Shown piece by piece: positions 37,968-47,224 of a DNA stretch of 64,000 nucleotides. The notes beneath the pieces were generated by a model. The model saw only the letters and a list, made by a program, of their open reading frames with translations. It was not told the origin of the DNA and made no database searches. A program made the translations under genes and the position numbers. Each line of letters begins with the position of its first letter. Within the stretch, counting starts at the first letter, position 1. Source of the stretch: Isoalcanivorax indicus (GTDB taxonomy: Bacteria; Pseudomonadota; Gammaproteobacteria; Pseudomonadales; Alcanivoracaceae); contig NZ_QGMP01000001.1 of NCBI RefSeq assembly GCF_003259185.1, positions 434,001-498,000 of the forward strand, read 5' to 3'.

Positions 37968-38405
37968 TCAGCGTGTCTTGTTCGGGTACAGCGTCGCCGG
38001 ATCTACCAGTGGCGCCTTGTCCAGTACCAGGGTGTCGCCGTCGGCGCGCCAGAAAAAGCAGTCGCGACGGCCGGTGTGGCAAGCCGGGCCGGTCTGTTCG
38101 ACCTTGACCAGCACCACATCGCCATCGCAATCAATGCGCAATTCCACCAGCTTCTGGGTCTGGCCGGACGATTCACCCTTGCGCCACAGGGTCTGGCGTG
38201 AGCGTGAGTAGTAGCACACGCGGCCGGTGTCCAGGGTTTCTTGCAATGCGGCCCGGTTCATCCAGGCCACCATCAGTATTTCACCCGTATCGTGTTGCTG
38301 GGCAACGGCGGGCACCAGGCCGTCGGCGTTCCAGGCCAGATGGTCCAGCGCCTCGGTGAGTGGCAGCGTAAAGCCTGGTGCCTGTTGCTCGTTGTCCTTG
38401 AACAT
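37968..38405 (-). CDS. hisI: Phosphoribosyl-AMP cyclohydrolase
   Basis: Opens the purine ring of PR-AMP in histidine synthesis. 145 residues, HisI alone without HisE. Metal site: RIDCDGD and the [14 protein letters not shown] cysteines; [18 protein letters not shown] is the substrate loop. It lies between thrS and cysS, not with other his genes, matching the hisI2 paralogue found in Zur-regulated clusters. Longer N-terminus (about 20 residues before the domain) than common HisI. Confidence 0.93.
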   Translation of the reverse strand: MFKDNEQQAPGFTLPLTEALDHLAWNADGLVPAVAQQHDTGEILMVAWMNRAALQETLDTGRVCYYSRSRQTLWRKGESSGQTQKLVELRIDCDGDVVLVKVEQTGPACHTGRRDCFFWRADGDTLVLDKAPLVDPATLYPNKTR

Positions 38406-38426
38406 GATGCCCTCGGTTGTGTGGTG

Positions 38427-40343
38427 TCAGGCGGGCAGTCGTGTGGCGGCCGCCAGTTGTGCCACCGCCTCATCCAGCGACAGTGTTTCGGTGTCGCGGC
38501 TGCCCAGGCGGCGAATGGCCACCTTGCGTTCACCGGCTTCCTGCTCACCCAGCACGAAAATCACCGGCACCTTGGTGCTGGAGTGCTCGCGAACCTTGTA
38601 GCCGATCTTCTCGTTACGCAGATCCAGCTCGGCGTGCACGCCAGCCGCTTCCAGCGCGGTCATGACCTCGCGGGCATAGTCGTCCACCGCGTTGGTAATG
38701 GTGCACACCGCCACCGGCAACGGTGCCAGCCAGAGCGGCAGGTGGCCGGCGGTCGATTCGATGACGATGCCCAGGAAGCGCTCCAGTGAGCCCAGTACGG
38801 CGCGGTGCAGCATCACCGGACGGCGGCGACTGCTGTCTTCGGCAACGTACTCGGCATCGAGTCGTTCCGGCAACACGAAATCCACCTGCAAGGTGCCGCA
38901 CTGCCAGTCGCGGCCGATGGCGTCACGCAACACGAACTCCAGCTTCGGGCCGTAAAAGGCCCCTTCGCCGGGGTTCAGTGTGTAGTCCAGCCCAACGCTC
39001 TGCACCGCTTCCTTCAATGCGGCCTCGGCCTTGTCCCAGGTCTCGTCGGAACCGGCACGGTTGTCCGGGCGGTCAGAAAACTTCACGCGCACATCGTGGA
39101 AACCGAAGTCCGCATAGACTTCGCGCAACATGCGAATGAACGCGGCGGTTTCTTCGTTCACCTGTTCTTCGGTGCAGAAGATATGCGCATCGTCCTGGCC
39201 GAAGGTGCGGGCGCGCATCAGGCCGTGCAGCGCGCCGTGAGCCTCGTTGCGAAACAGGGTGGTGAACTCGCCCAGCCGGATCGGCAGATCGCGGTAGCTT
39301 TTCAGACCCTGGTTGAAAATCTGCACATGCCCCGGGCAGTTCATCGGCTTGATCGCCATGTCCCGATGGTCGTGGGTGCAGACGGTAAACATGTCGTCGC
39401 CGTACTTGTCCCAGTGGCCCGAGGCTTCCCACAGCTTGCGGTCCATCATCTGCGGGGTGGAGACTTCCTGGTAGCCGTTCTTTTCCATCTTCACGCGGAT
39501 GTAGTTTTCCAGCGTGCGGCGCAGGCGCCAGCCTTTCGGGTGCCAGAACATGCTGCCCACCGCTTCTTCCTGCTGGTGGAACAGGCCCATTTCGCGGCCC
39601 AGTTTGCGGTGGTCGCGTTTCTCGGCTTCCTCGATCTGCTTCAGGTAGGCCGCCAGTTCCTGCTTGTCGCGCCAGGCCGTGCCGTAGATGCGCTGCAACT
39701 GCGGGTTGTTGCTGTCGCCACGCCAGTAGGCGCCGGCCACCTTGGTCAGCTTGAAGCCGTCACCGAGCTTGCTGGTGGAGGGCAGGTGCGGTCCCCGGCA
39801 CAGATCAATGAAGTTACCCTGGCGGTACAGGCTCACTTCCTCGCCAGCGGGCAGGTCGCGGATGATCTCGGCCTTGAAGGTCTCGCCCTGATCCAGGAAG
39901 AAGCGGATGGCCTCGTCGCGGTCCCAGACCTCGCGGCGGATGTCCTCGTTGCGGCGCACGATCTCCTGCATGCGTTTCTCGATCGCTTTCAGATCGTCCG
40001 GCGTAAACGGCTGCTCCCGGTGAAAATCGTAATAGAAGCCGTTTTCGATGGTTGGCCCGATGGTCACCTGGGTGCCGGGGAACAGCTCCTGCACGGCTTC
40101 AGCCATCACATGGGCGGCATCATGACGGATCAGCTCCAGCGCGTCGTCGTCGTCCCGGGTCACGATTTCCACGGCCGCACCGTCCGGCACCGTCAGGTAG
40201 ATGTCGGTGAGCTTGCCGTTCACGCGCAGGGCCAGGGCCTGTTTGGCCAGTTTCTTGCTGATGCGCTCGGCGATGTCCAGGCCGGTGGCCGGCGCGTCGA
40301 AGATCATGTCTGCCCCGTCGGGCAAGCGATACGAAATGCTCAT
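38427..40343 (-). CDS. thrS: Threonyl-tRNA synthetase
   Basis: 638-residue class II synthetase with TGS, editing ([16 protein letters not shown], metal-dependent) and catalytic domains. Zinc ligands are retained: Cys in KPMNCPGH, His in DDAHIFC and His in MLHRAVLGS. The start at 40343 fits the family; upstream codons have no similarity. It is not followed by infC-rpmI-rplT as most thrS genes are, but by hisI-cysS-yidD, the arrangement of thrS2 paralogues in zinc-starvation clusters. A Zur-type palindrome lies about 145 bp upstream. Confidence 0.94.
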   Translation of the reverse strand: MSISYRLPDGADMIFDAPATGLDIAERISKKLAKQALALRVNGKLTDIYLTVPDGAAVEIVTRDDDDALELIRHDAAHVMAEAVQELFPGTQVTIGPTIENGFYYDFHREQPFTPDDLKAIEKRMQEIVRRNEDIRREVWDRDEAIRFFLDQGETFKAEIIRDLPAGEEVSLYRQGNFIDLCRGPHLPSTSKLGDGFKLTKVAGAYWRGDSNNPQLQRIYGTAWRDKQELAAYLKQIEEAEKRDHRKLGREMGLFHQQEEAVGSMFWHPKGWRLRRTLENYIRVKMEKNGYQEVSTPQMMDRKLWEASGHWDKYGDDMFTVCTHDHRDMAIKPMNCPGHVQIFNQGLKSYRDLPIRLGEFTTLFRNEAHGALHGLMRARTFGQDDAHIFCTEEQVNEETAAFIRMLREVYADFGFHDVRVKFSDRPDNRAGSDETWDKAEAALKEAVQSVGLDYTLNPGEGAFYGPKLEFVLRDAIGRDWQCGTLQVDFVLPERLDAEYVAEDSSRRRPVMLHRAVLGSLERFLGIVIESTAGHLPLWLAPLPVAVCTITNAVDDYAREVMTALEAAGVHAELDLRNEKIGYKVREHSSTKVPVIFVLGEQEAGERKVAIRRLGSRDTETLSLDEAVAQLAAATRLPA

Positions 40344-40488
40344 GGGGTGCGAAGGGTCCGCTGGTTGCGTAAATAAAGGACGGGATTGTCCCACACATGG
40401 GAAAGGGTAGGAACTCGCTATTCCCGCTGCAAGGCAAACAGGCCAGGCCGAACGCGCTGGCAGGGCACTCCCGATTGGACTGCGAAGA

Positions 40489-40503
40489 TGTTATATGATA
40501 ACA
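40489..40503. promoter_or_regulatory. Candidate Zur box
   Basis: TGTTATATGATAACA is a perfect 6-bp inverted repeat with a 3-bp centre and matches the core of the gammaproteobacterial Zur consensus (GTTATA-N-TATAAC type). It sits between divergent thrS and the His-rich outer-membrane gene, 69 bp upstream of the latter's GTG. The overlapping TATGAT (40494-40499) could be the -10 for that gene, giving repression by occlusion. Confidence 0.7.
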
Positions 40504-40571
40504 ATATGCGCCGCAAAACAATCTACCCCAAAAACAACCGGCTCCGGAGTTATCCGGCCAGAGGGATCATC

Positions 40572-41981
40572 GTGAACAGAAAATCCGTATTGGCTGTGGC
40601 CGTTGCTGCTGCAGCGGCAACCTTTTCCGCGCCATTGCTGGCGCAGACTGATGAGCAGGCCCCCGGCGCGGCGCTGGGGACCACGGGTATCGACCGTGCG
40701 CGTCTCACCTCCGGTACCCAGTTCAACCCCCAGATTTCCGTGATTCTCGACGGCGTCTACTACGGCGCTTCGCGTGAAGTGCATGGGCCGGCGGGCTTCG
40801 ACGATGGCCATGACCACGGCCACAGCCACGGCGATGCCCACGGCCTGGAGGAGGGTTTCAACCTGCGTGAAACCGAGATCACCATGACCGCCTCCATCGA
40901 TAACTACCTGGATGGCGTGGTGACTCTGGCGCTGGAAGGCAGCAGCGGTATCGAGGTCGAGGAAGCCTACCTGCTGACCCGGACGCTGCCAGCCGGCCTG
41001 CAGATCAAGGCCGGGCGCTTCCTGTCGGATATCGGCTATATCAACCGCCAGCATCCGCATGACTGGCTGTTTGTGGATCGCCCGCTGGTGAGCGAACTGC
41101 TGTTCGGCGATCACGGCTTGCAGGACAACGGTCTGCAGCTGTCCTGGCTGGCGCCGACGCCGTTCTTCAGCCGTTTTGGTGTTGAGGTGCTGCAGGGTGA
41201 GGGTGGCATTGCCAGCCAGGTCGGTGAAGAAGACTTCACTATCGTGACCTATGATGGCGACACGACTGGCGCACCCGATCGGGTCCGCTGGCGCGCCAGT
41301 AATGAGCTGGAGGACAGGTCAGGTCCGCAGCTCTACACGGCCTTTGCCAAGGTCTCGCCAGATCTCGGCTTCAATCATGCTGCCCAGTTCGGCGTATCCG
41401 GCGGCTACTCAAACAGCTTCCAGGCGCAGGAAGCGCATTCCTCCGGTCGTCTGGAAACCTGGCAGGGCGATGGCTGGTTCGCCGGTGTGGACGCCGTCTA
41501 CAAGTACGATGCCGGCCGCAGCTTCGGGCATGGCAACTGGGTTGTGCAGGGCGAGTACTTCTTCCGCGAGATCGAAGCGGACTACGCCAGCCGTGTCTTC
41601 GCTGACGGCAGCACGCTGGTGCCTTCCATGGCTGGCGGTACCGATGATGTCTTCCGCAGCCGCTCTCGCCAGGATGGCCTCTATGTGCAGGCAGTGTACG
41701 GTTTTGCCCCGCGCTGGAATGCCGGTCTGCGTGCCGAGGCTGTGGGCCTGACCAACAAGAGCCTGGAAGCCAACAGCAACCGCAGCAACTTCGAGAGCTT
41801 CGATGCGTCCTATCGCTATGCGGCTCAGGTGTCCTTTGCGCCGACCGAATTCTCGCGTCTGCGTATGCAGGTCAACCTGAACGACTATGCCCATGACGAT
41901 GGCGATCACGCCCACGATGCCTGGGAAGTCATGCTGCAATACAACGTGAGCCTCGGCTCGCACGGCGCCCATCAGTTCTGA
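40572..41981 (+). CDS. Predicted zinc-regulated outer-membrane porin with His-rich loop
   Basis: 469 residues from GTG 40572 (GAGGGA 5 nt upstream). Signal peptide ends LLAQ; the mature chain has the alternating pattern of an outer-membrane barrel and ends in Phe (GAHQF). A His/Asp-rich stretch near residues 75-92 (GHDHGHSHGDAH) and more His near the C-terminus (HDDGDHAHDAW) suggest zinc or cobalt capture. It is not a TonB-dependent receptor: no plug domain. Placed directly after the Zur-like box and before a ZnuABC-type transporter, it probably passes zinc across the outer membrane; the substrate is inferred. Confidence 0.8.
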   Translation: MNRKSVLAVAVAAAAATFSAPLLAQTDEQAPGAALGTTGIDRARLTSGTQFNPQISVILDGVYYGASREVHGPAGFDDGHDHGHSHGDAHGLEEGFNLRETEITMTASIDNYLDGVVTLALEGSSGIEVEEAYLLTRTLPAGLQIKAGRFLSDIGYINRQHPHDWLFVDRPLVSELLFGDHGLQDNGLQLSWLAPTPFFSRFGVEVLQGEGGIASQVGEEDFTIVTYDGDTTGAPDRVRWRASNELEDRSGPQLYTAFAKVSPDLGFNHAAQFGVSGGYSNSFQAQEAHSSGRLETWQGDGWFAGVDAVYKYDAGRSFGHGNWVVQGEYFFREIEADYASRVFADGSTLVPSMAGGTDDVFRSRSRQDGLYVQAVYGFAPRWNAGLRAEAVGLTNKSLEANSNRSNFESFDASYRYAAQVSFAPTEFSRLRMQVNLNDYAHDDGDHAHDAWEVMLQYNVSLGSHGAHQF

Positions 41982-41995
41982 GGCGCTGCCAGTGT

Positions 41996-42031
41996 GCCGC
42001 CCCGGCGACGGTGCCGGGGCGGCCATTTTTT
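41996..42031 (+). terminator. Intrinsic terminator/attenuator between porin and znuA-like gene
   Basis: GCCGCCCCGGC (41996-42006), 6-nt loop, GCCGGGGCGGC (42013-42023), then six T at 42026-42031. It ends 20 bp before the ATG of the next gene in the same direction, so it would reduce read-through into the transporter genes. Confidence 0.85.
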
Positions 42032-42051
42032 CGCTGCACGGAGGTGTCTTG

Positions 42052-42927
42052 ATGTTGCGTAGTCTGATGCTGCTGGCGTTGCTGGTGCTGTCGCCGCTGG
42101 CCAGTGCACTCAATGTCGTCGCCACCACCACCAATATGGCCATGCTGTCTGCAGCGGTGGGCGGTGAGCATGCGTCGGTCACCGTGCTGGCGCCACCGGA
42201 CCGGGACACCCATTATCTGGAGTTGCGGCCGAACATGATGGTCGCGTTGCGCCGGGCCGATCTGCTGGTGTCTGTCGGTGCCGAGCTGGAAGTGGGCTGG
42301 TTGCCGCCTGCCATTCAGGGCGCCGGTAATCGGCGTCTCAATCCGGGCCAGCCGGGCTACTTCGAGGCGGCGGCACAGGTCGAACTGATCGATCAGGTGC
42401 CCGACGCCAATCGCTCGATGGGCGATGTGCATCCGATGGGTAACCCGCATGTGTACATGGACCCGGTGCGCATGGCCGATATCGCCCGGACCCTGGCAGA
42501 GCACATGGGACGTATCGAGCCAGAGCATGCCGAGGTATTTCGTGCCAACGCGCAGGCGTTTGCCGAGCGCATGGAGGCGTTGCTGAAGCGTCTGGCAGCA
42601 CGGCTCGACACGCCGCCGGGTGTCTTGCTGTATCACAAGGATGCGGATTATCTGATGCGGCGCCTTGATGTGCCGGTGCTGGGTTATCTGGAACCCGTTC
42701 CCGGTGTGCCGCCCACGGGCCGCCATCTGAATGCCCTGGCCAGTGAGCTCCGCGGGCGCGAAGGTGTTATGATCGCCAATCCATGGCAAAGCCGCCGCGG
42801 CCCGGACTTTATCGGTCGCGAGCTCGGTTTTCCGGTGCATGTGTTGCCCACGAATGTGCCTGTGGGTGGCGATGTGGCGGATTACGAAGCCCTGCTTGAG
42901 CAGTGGGTGGATGCGGCAACACCCTGA
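42052..42927 (+). CDS. Metal ABC transporter substrate-binding protein (ZnuA-like)
   Basis: 291-residue periplasmic solute-binding protein of the zinc/manganese cluster (TroA/ZnuA fold). Signal peptide ends at A-S-A about residue 19. Probable ligands: H54 (DTHYLE), H133 (GNPHVYMDP), H195 (LLYHKDAD) and D274 (VGGDVADY). It lacks the central His/Asp-rich loop of canonical ZnuA. GGAGGTG precedes the ATG. ATPase and permease genes follow at once. Zinc is the most likely substrate given the neighbourhood; manganese cannot be excluded. Confidence 0.87.
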   Translation: MLRSLMLLALLVLSPLASALNVVATTTNMAMLSAAVGGEHASVTVLAPPDRDTHYLELRPNMMVALRRADLLVSVGAELEVGWLPPAIQGAGNRRLNPGQPGYFEAAAQVELIDQVPDANRSMGDVHPMGNPHVYMDPVRMADIARTLAEHMGRIEPEHAEVFRANAQAFAERMEALLKRLAARLDTPPGVLLYHKDADYLMRRLDVPVLGYLEPVPGVPPTGRHLNALASELRGREGVMIANPWQSRRGPDFIGRELGFPVHVLPTNVPVGGDVADYEALLEQWVDAATP

Positions 42928-42958
42928 CGTAGCGATACCCCAGCGGCGAGATCAGTGA

Positions 42959-43534
42959 ATGTCGGACCCCGTGCTGCTTCAGGTCACTGATCTGGAAGCA
43001 GGATACCAGCGGCCTCTTGTGGGGCCGCTGTCGTTTACGCTGCATGCCGGGCGGGTGCTGGTATTGCAAGGGGCCAATGGCGCCGGCAAGAGCACCGTGT
43101 TGCGCGCCCTGACCGGCGAGGCGCGCTGCTTCGCGGGTCACATCGAGCGCCCGGGCAATGCCCGTCTGGCCTGTCAGCCACAGCACAGCCCGCTCCCCGT
43201 TGAATTGCCGATGACGGTACGTGAATACCTGCGCCTGGCGGATGCCCGCCCGGAGACACTGGGCGGCTTGCCTGCCCGGCTGGCGGTGCTCATGGATGCT
43301 CGCCTGGATCACCTCAGTGGCGGCCAATGGCAACTGCTGCGGGTGTTTGCCACCTTGTGCCAGCCTGCGCCGCTGATTCTGCTGGATGAACCCACCAATA
43401 ATCTGGACCCGGACGGCGAAGCCTTGCTGGTGACCTTGCTCGGAGCGCTGGCGCCGGAGCGTGCCGTGCTGCTGGTCTGCCATGAGGCCGATTTTGTCGC
43501 CAATGTGGCCCGCGAACAGGTGGAGATCGGTTGA
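42959..43534 (+). CDS. Metal ABC transporter ATP-binding protein (ZnuC-like)
   Basis: 191-residue ABC ATPase, short for the family. Walker A GANGAGKST, signature LSGGQ, Walker B LILLDEPTNNLD and switch His in VCHEADF are intact. Its stop overlaps the start of the permease gene (TGATG), showing translational coupling. It energises the ZnuABC-like importer. Confidence 0.9.
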   Translation: MSDPVLLQVTDLEAGYQRPLVGPLSFTLHAGRVLVLQGANGAGKSTVLRALTGEARCFAGHIERPGNARLACQPQHSPLPVELPMTVREYLRLADARPETLGGLPARLAVLMDARLDHLSGGQWQLLRVFATLCQPAPLILLDEPTNNLDPDGEALLVTLLGALAPERAVLLVCHEADFVANVAREQVEIG

Positions 43535-44325
43535 TGGATCTGCTGTTCGAGCCCATGTTCCGGGTGCCCTTTGTGACCGGGCTGTTGCTGGCACTACTGG
43601 TGCCGGTGATCGGCGTGCTGGCCCGGCTGCGCGATGAATGGCTGGCGGCGTTGGGGTTTGCCCACCTGGCTGGCGCCGGCGGCGCGCTCGGCAGCGCCCT
43701 GAGCCTGCCGGTGCTGCCCGCTGCCCTCGGGCTGGCGATGCTCGGCGTCATCGCCCGCGCGCTGTGGCGTCGCCAGGGTAATGATCTGTACGCGCTACTG
43801 ATACTGGCGGGCTGGGCCACCATGATGCTGACGGCGGCGGTATCCCGGCATGCCAGTACCCTGGGCCAGATGCTGGTGGATGGGCAGCTCTATTTCGTGC
43901 GCCCACCGCACCTGGTAGCGGCTGCGGTCCTGCTGGGAGTCAGCGTGCCGTTGCTGCCCAGGCTGATGCGCCTGTTGCTGCGGCTTACGCTGCTGCCGCA
44001 TCAGGATCAGGCCAACGGTATTCGCGTGCAGCGCTATCTGTTGTTGTTCAATCTGATACTGGCCATCAGTGTGGCGCTCAGTGCCATCACGCTGGGCGTG
44101 ATGACGGCGTTTGCGTTGTTGTATCTGCCGGCCTGGATTGCCTATGGCCTGGCCCGCAGTTGGCGGACCACCTGGATGCTGGCCGCAGGCATTGGCGTGG
44201 CAGCGTACCTCGTTGCCTTTGTGGCGGCGTTGCTGATTGATCTGCCCTTCGGGCCGGTGATGGTGGCCACCCTGTGCCTGTCGGCGTGCCTGCGCTTTCT
44301 GCCCGGTGTTGCGGTGCGGCTCTAG
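43534..44325 (+). CDS. Metal ABC transporter permease (ZnuB-like)
   Basis: 263-residue ABC-3 family permease with about eight membrane helices. Typical region: the N-terminal EPMFRVPFVTGLL and the ITLGVMTAFALLYLPAW segment. The ATG shares a base with the stop of the ATPase gene. Its stop TAG overlaps the stop of the convergent dedA gene (both within CTAG at 44322-44325). Confidence 0.88.
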   Translation: MDLLFEPMFRVPFVTGLLLALLVPVIGVLARLRDEWLAALGFAHLAGAGGALGSALSLPVLPAALGLAMLGVIARALWRRQGNDLYALLILAGWATMMLTAAVSRHASTLGQMLVDGQLYFVRPPHLVAAAVLLGVSVPLLPRLMRLLLRLTLLPHQDQANGIRVQRYLLLFNLILAISVALSAITLGVMTAFALLYLPAWIAYGLARSWRTTWMLAAGIGVAAYLVAFVAALLIDLPFGPVMVATLCLSACLRFLPGVAVRL

Positions 44326-44945
44326 TCCACGCGTCCGCGCCGCCATCGGTCCATGCTGATGGCGCCTATCGCCACCACCAGGGATACCAGCAGCAGTGCG
44401 CCGGAGATGGTCACCGCCTGTTCGGCGTTGAAGCCGGATGTCGCGGTCATGACCGCACCGCCGCCCATCCACATCAGTACCCACAGTATCCCGGCAGCGG
44501 CGTTGAAGGCGCGAAAGCGTGCGACCGGCATTTCCAGCATGCCGGCGACGGCCGGAATGGTGGGCCGCAGAGGTTTGCTGAAACGTCCCAGCAGGATGCT
44601 CTTGCCGCCGTGCCGCTCGATAAACACCTGGCTACGGGTCAGCAGGGTCGGGTAGCGACTGAATGGCCAGGTGTCCGGCAGCCGCTCACTGAGGTGTTTG
44701 CCGAGGCGGTAATTTGCCTCGCCGCCGAGAATGGCGCCAGCAAAGGCGCCAGCAAAGGCGGGCACCGGACCCGCGACGCCGGACCCGACCAATGCACCGA
44801 CAGACAGCAGCACGGTGGCTGCGGGCAGGAAGTAACCGATGCCCACGATGGCCTCGGCAAACAGCAGCAAGAAAAGGATCACGGCGATGTAGCCGGCATT
44901 GTCGGTAATAAAGGCAGCAATACTGGCGGGGTCGAGGGGATTCAT
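44322..44945 (-). CDS. DedA family membrane protein
   Basis: 207-residue SNARE-associated/DedA protein with five to six membrane helices. Signature GRFSKPLRPTIPAVAGM and the glycine-rich GAILGGEANYRLGK entrant loop are clear. DedA proteins act as undecaprenyl-phosphate or phospholipid flippases needed for envelope integrity. The start at 44945 was chosen because the family begins there. It follows the M23 peptidase gene by 38 bp in the same direction, so an envelope-maintenance operon is likely. Confidence 0.88.
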   Translation of the reverse strand: MNPLDPASIAAFITDNAGYIAVILFLLLFAEAIVGIGYFLPAATVLLSVGALVGSGVAGPVPAFAGAFAGAILGGEANYRLGKHLSERLPDTWPFSRYPTLLTRSQVFIERHGGKSILLGRFSKPLRPTIPAVAGMLEMPVARFRAFNAAAGILWVLMWMGGGAVMTATSGFNAEQAVTISGALLLVSLVVAIGAISMDRWRRGRVD

Positions 44946-44983
44946 GGGCGCAAGGGTAGCATGTCCCCCTCTGCGGGGCAGCT

Positions 44984-45817
44984 CTACATGTCGCCGGTCA
45001 GGCTGCGGGGGTCGAGTCGCTCCTGATACCAGTTCAGGCGCCAGCACAGATGCGGGCCCGTGGCGCGGCCTGTGGCGCCGACCTTGCCGATGATATCCCC
45101 CTGCGCCACGACGTCCCCTTCGGCCACCAGAATCTCGCTCATATGGAGATAGGTTGAAGACACACCCAGGCCATGATCGATGATCAGGGTGCCGCCAGAG
45201 TAGAACATATCGTCATGCACCAGTGTGACCTGGCCGCTGGCGGGTGCCTGGATGGGTGTGCCGGTGGGGGCGGCGATATCGACACCGTAATGTGGCCGAC
45301 GTGGCTCGCCATTGAAGATGCGCTGGCTGCCGTACACGCCGGTAATGCGGCCGCGTACCGGCCAGATGAAATCCTCGCGGAAGCCGGTGAGTGTGCTGTC
45401 GGTGTTGCGCGCCGCGGTGACCTGCCCGGCTTCCCGGCTGATCCGTGCCAGTGCCTCGGCGGGTGGCGTCACGGTACGTTGCGGCACCCCCTCGATACGC
45501 TGGATATCCCATTGGCGTGCCGCCAGCGTGATCTCGTAGGTGCTGCTGTCGTCGTTCCGGCGCAGGTGCAGGGAGGCAGGGCCTTCATCGTCCCGGCCAA
45601 AGCCGAAGACGAAATATCCGTCCCCGGTGACGGTAAGTCGCCTGCCATCCAGGCGCACTTCGGTGCCGGGGATCGTCTCACCGATCAGCAGTGCGCCGGG
45701 CGCGGGTTCGCCGCGCAAGGCCTTGAGCAGACCTCCGGGCGCCTCACTGGCCTGGGCAGGAGACAGTAACCAGGCCAGCAGCAACAGTGAGAGGGCAGGC
45801 AAGCGGGTGCTTTTCAT
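44984..45817 (-). CDS. M23 family metallopeptidase
   Basis: 277-residue secreted peptidoglycan endopeptidase-like protein with a signal peptide (cleavage after A-Q-A). N-terminal beta domain about 40-105; M23/LytM domain about 150-265. Active-site residues: H176 and D180 (HYGVD), H225 (YLHMS) and H256 (GPHLCW). The last zinc ligand, normally the second His of HxH, is Cys258. Its ATG overlaps the stop of the upstream diguanylate cyclase gene by 4 bp (ATGA), indicating coupling. May be active with a Cys ligand or a regulatory M23; see findings. Confidence 0.85.
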   Translation of the reverse strand: MKSTRLPALSLLLLAWLLSPAQASEAPGGLLKALRGEPAPGALLIGETIPGTEVRLDGRRLTVTGDGYFVFGFGRDDEGPASLHLRRNDDSSTYEITLAARQWDIQRIEGVPQRTVTPPAEALARISREAGQVTAARNTDSTLTGFREDFIWPVRGRITGVYGSQRIFNGEPRRPHYGVDIAAPTGTPIQAPASGQVTLVHDDMFYSGGTLIIDHGLGVSSTYLHMSEILVAEGDVVAQGDIIGKVGATGRATGPHLCWRLNWYQERLDPRSLTGDM

Positions 45818-47058
45818 GATGTCATGACTCGCAGGGTGCCGTCGTCTTCCACGCAGGCGACGCAGTTGCGGCCTGCGCCCTTGGCCTGGTAGAGGGCCTG
45901 ATCGGCCTGATGAATGAGTTGTGCGCTGTCAGTGGCGCCAGCGGTCGTGCAGGCGACGCCGACACTGATGGTGACGACGGCGCGCGGTGACTTGCTGTGC
46001 GGCAGGCCCAGGCGCTCCACCCGTGAGCGCATGCGTTCGGCAAACACGAGGGCATCGCGCAGCCGTGTGCCGCCCAGCACGACAACAAATTCCTCGCCGC
46101 CGTAGCGGGCCACAAAGTCGGTAGCCCGTTGCACCATGGTCTTGGGAACATCGGCCACCTGGCGCAGGGTATCGTCGCCAGCCTGGTGGCCATAGGTGTC
46201 GTTGTATTGCTTGAAGTAGTCGATGTCGAACAGCAGTACCGCAATGCTGTCCGGCGCGCCGCGGGCCTGATGGCGCATCTTGTGCAGCAGGCTGTCGAGG
46301 CGCTGGTCCATGCCGCGTCGGTTGATGGTGCCGGTCAGGCCGTCCTCGGTCGCCTGACTTTCCAGCGACAGGTTGGCGGCCCGCAGTTCGCTGCGATGCA
46401 GGTTGAGCACCCGGTCAGACAAAAACAGCCGCCGTTCGAGGCGTTCGAAGAAGTACTGGCCAAACAGGCTCATGATGGCGCCGCTGAGGGTGAACGACCA
46501 GATCACCAGGGATTCGGCGTGACTGAAGCGACTGAAGCCGAACAGCGCCACGGCCAGGGCCACAAGAATGACCAGGCTGGTGGGCAGGGCCCAGTGAAGC
46601 TGGATACGAAACAGGCTGCCCATCAGCAGAATGGCCAGAAAACAGATATAGAAGTAGGTGTTTGCTAACGCATGATCCACGGTCAGGCCGAGGAAGATAT
46701 GCACGCCGGCCATGGTCAGCGCCATGACGGCGACAGCCGGTTGCACAAAGGGCCGCCAGGGCGCGCCCATCCGCGTCAGGGCCCATACCGCTACCGTGGC
46801 CATGATGGCCAGCAGGCGCGGCCGCCAGGTCGCTGCGGTGGCCTGAGGGTCGACCAGATGTTCCACGGCGAAGGCCACCAGATACACAGTGATCATCAGG
46901 ACAGTGGCCCCGGGGATCAGCCGCGCACAGGTGTCCCGGAACTGCTGGCCAAAGGCGACCTCCAGGCTGTCCGGCAGGCGCAGATGCCAGGCGAGCGACA
47001 GGTCCCGGCCAGACGGCAATGTCTGGGAATCCGGAGACGGTGCGTGCTGAGTGTTCAT
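45814..47058 (-). CDS. Membrane-anchored diguanylate cyclase (GGDEF)
   Basis: 414-residue c-di-GMP synthase. Six hydrophobic helices occupy about 45-200, then GGDEF at about 235-400: DGLTGTINRRG, FDIDYFKQYND, signature YGGEEF. RATD five residues upstream of the signature is an intact inhibitory site. The ATG at 47058 is preferred over the adjacent TTG. It heads an operon with the M23 peptidase (4-bp overlap) and dedA. Confidence 0.9.
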   Translation of the reverse strand: MNTQHAPSPDSQTLPSGRDLSLAWHLRLPDSLEVAFGQQFRDTCARLIPGATVLMITVYLVAFAVEHLVDPQATAATWRPRLLAIMATVAVWALTRMGAPWRPFVQPAVAVMALTMAGVHIFLGLTVDHALANTYFYICFLAILLMGSLFRIQLHWALPTSLVILVALAVALFGFSRFSHAESLVIWSFTLSGAIMSLFGQYFFERLERRLFLSDRVLNLHRSELRAANLSLESQATEDGLTGTINRRGMDQRLDSLLHKMRHQARGAPDSIAVLLFDIDYFKQYNDTYGHQAGDDTLRQVADVPKTMVQRATDFVARYGGEEFVVVLGGTRLRDALVFAERMRSRVERLGLPHSKSPRAVVTISVGVACTTAGATDSAQLIHQADQALYQAKGAGRNCVACVEDDGTLRVMTS

Positions 47059-47224
47059 CAATGCCCCTGACCCTGAATGAAAGCCGACCGTGCCCGGCCG
47101 GTATTCCCTTGAATATCAATAGACTACCACCGTTTCATGGAAAAGACACAGGGGGGTTCCCGGCCCGTCGACGGGGCGAACGCGATGAAGTTAAGGCTGC
47201 TTTAATATTTTTTATGATGGCACT

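Noticed and set aside
42007-42330. Zur box searched for directly upstream of the znuA-like gene
   Set aside because: No GTTAT-N3-ATAAC palindrome was found; the only clear site is at 40489.
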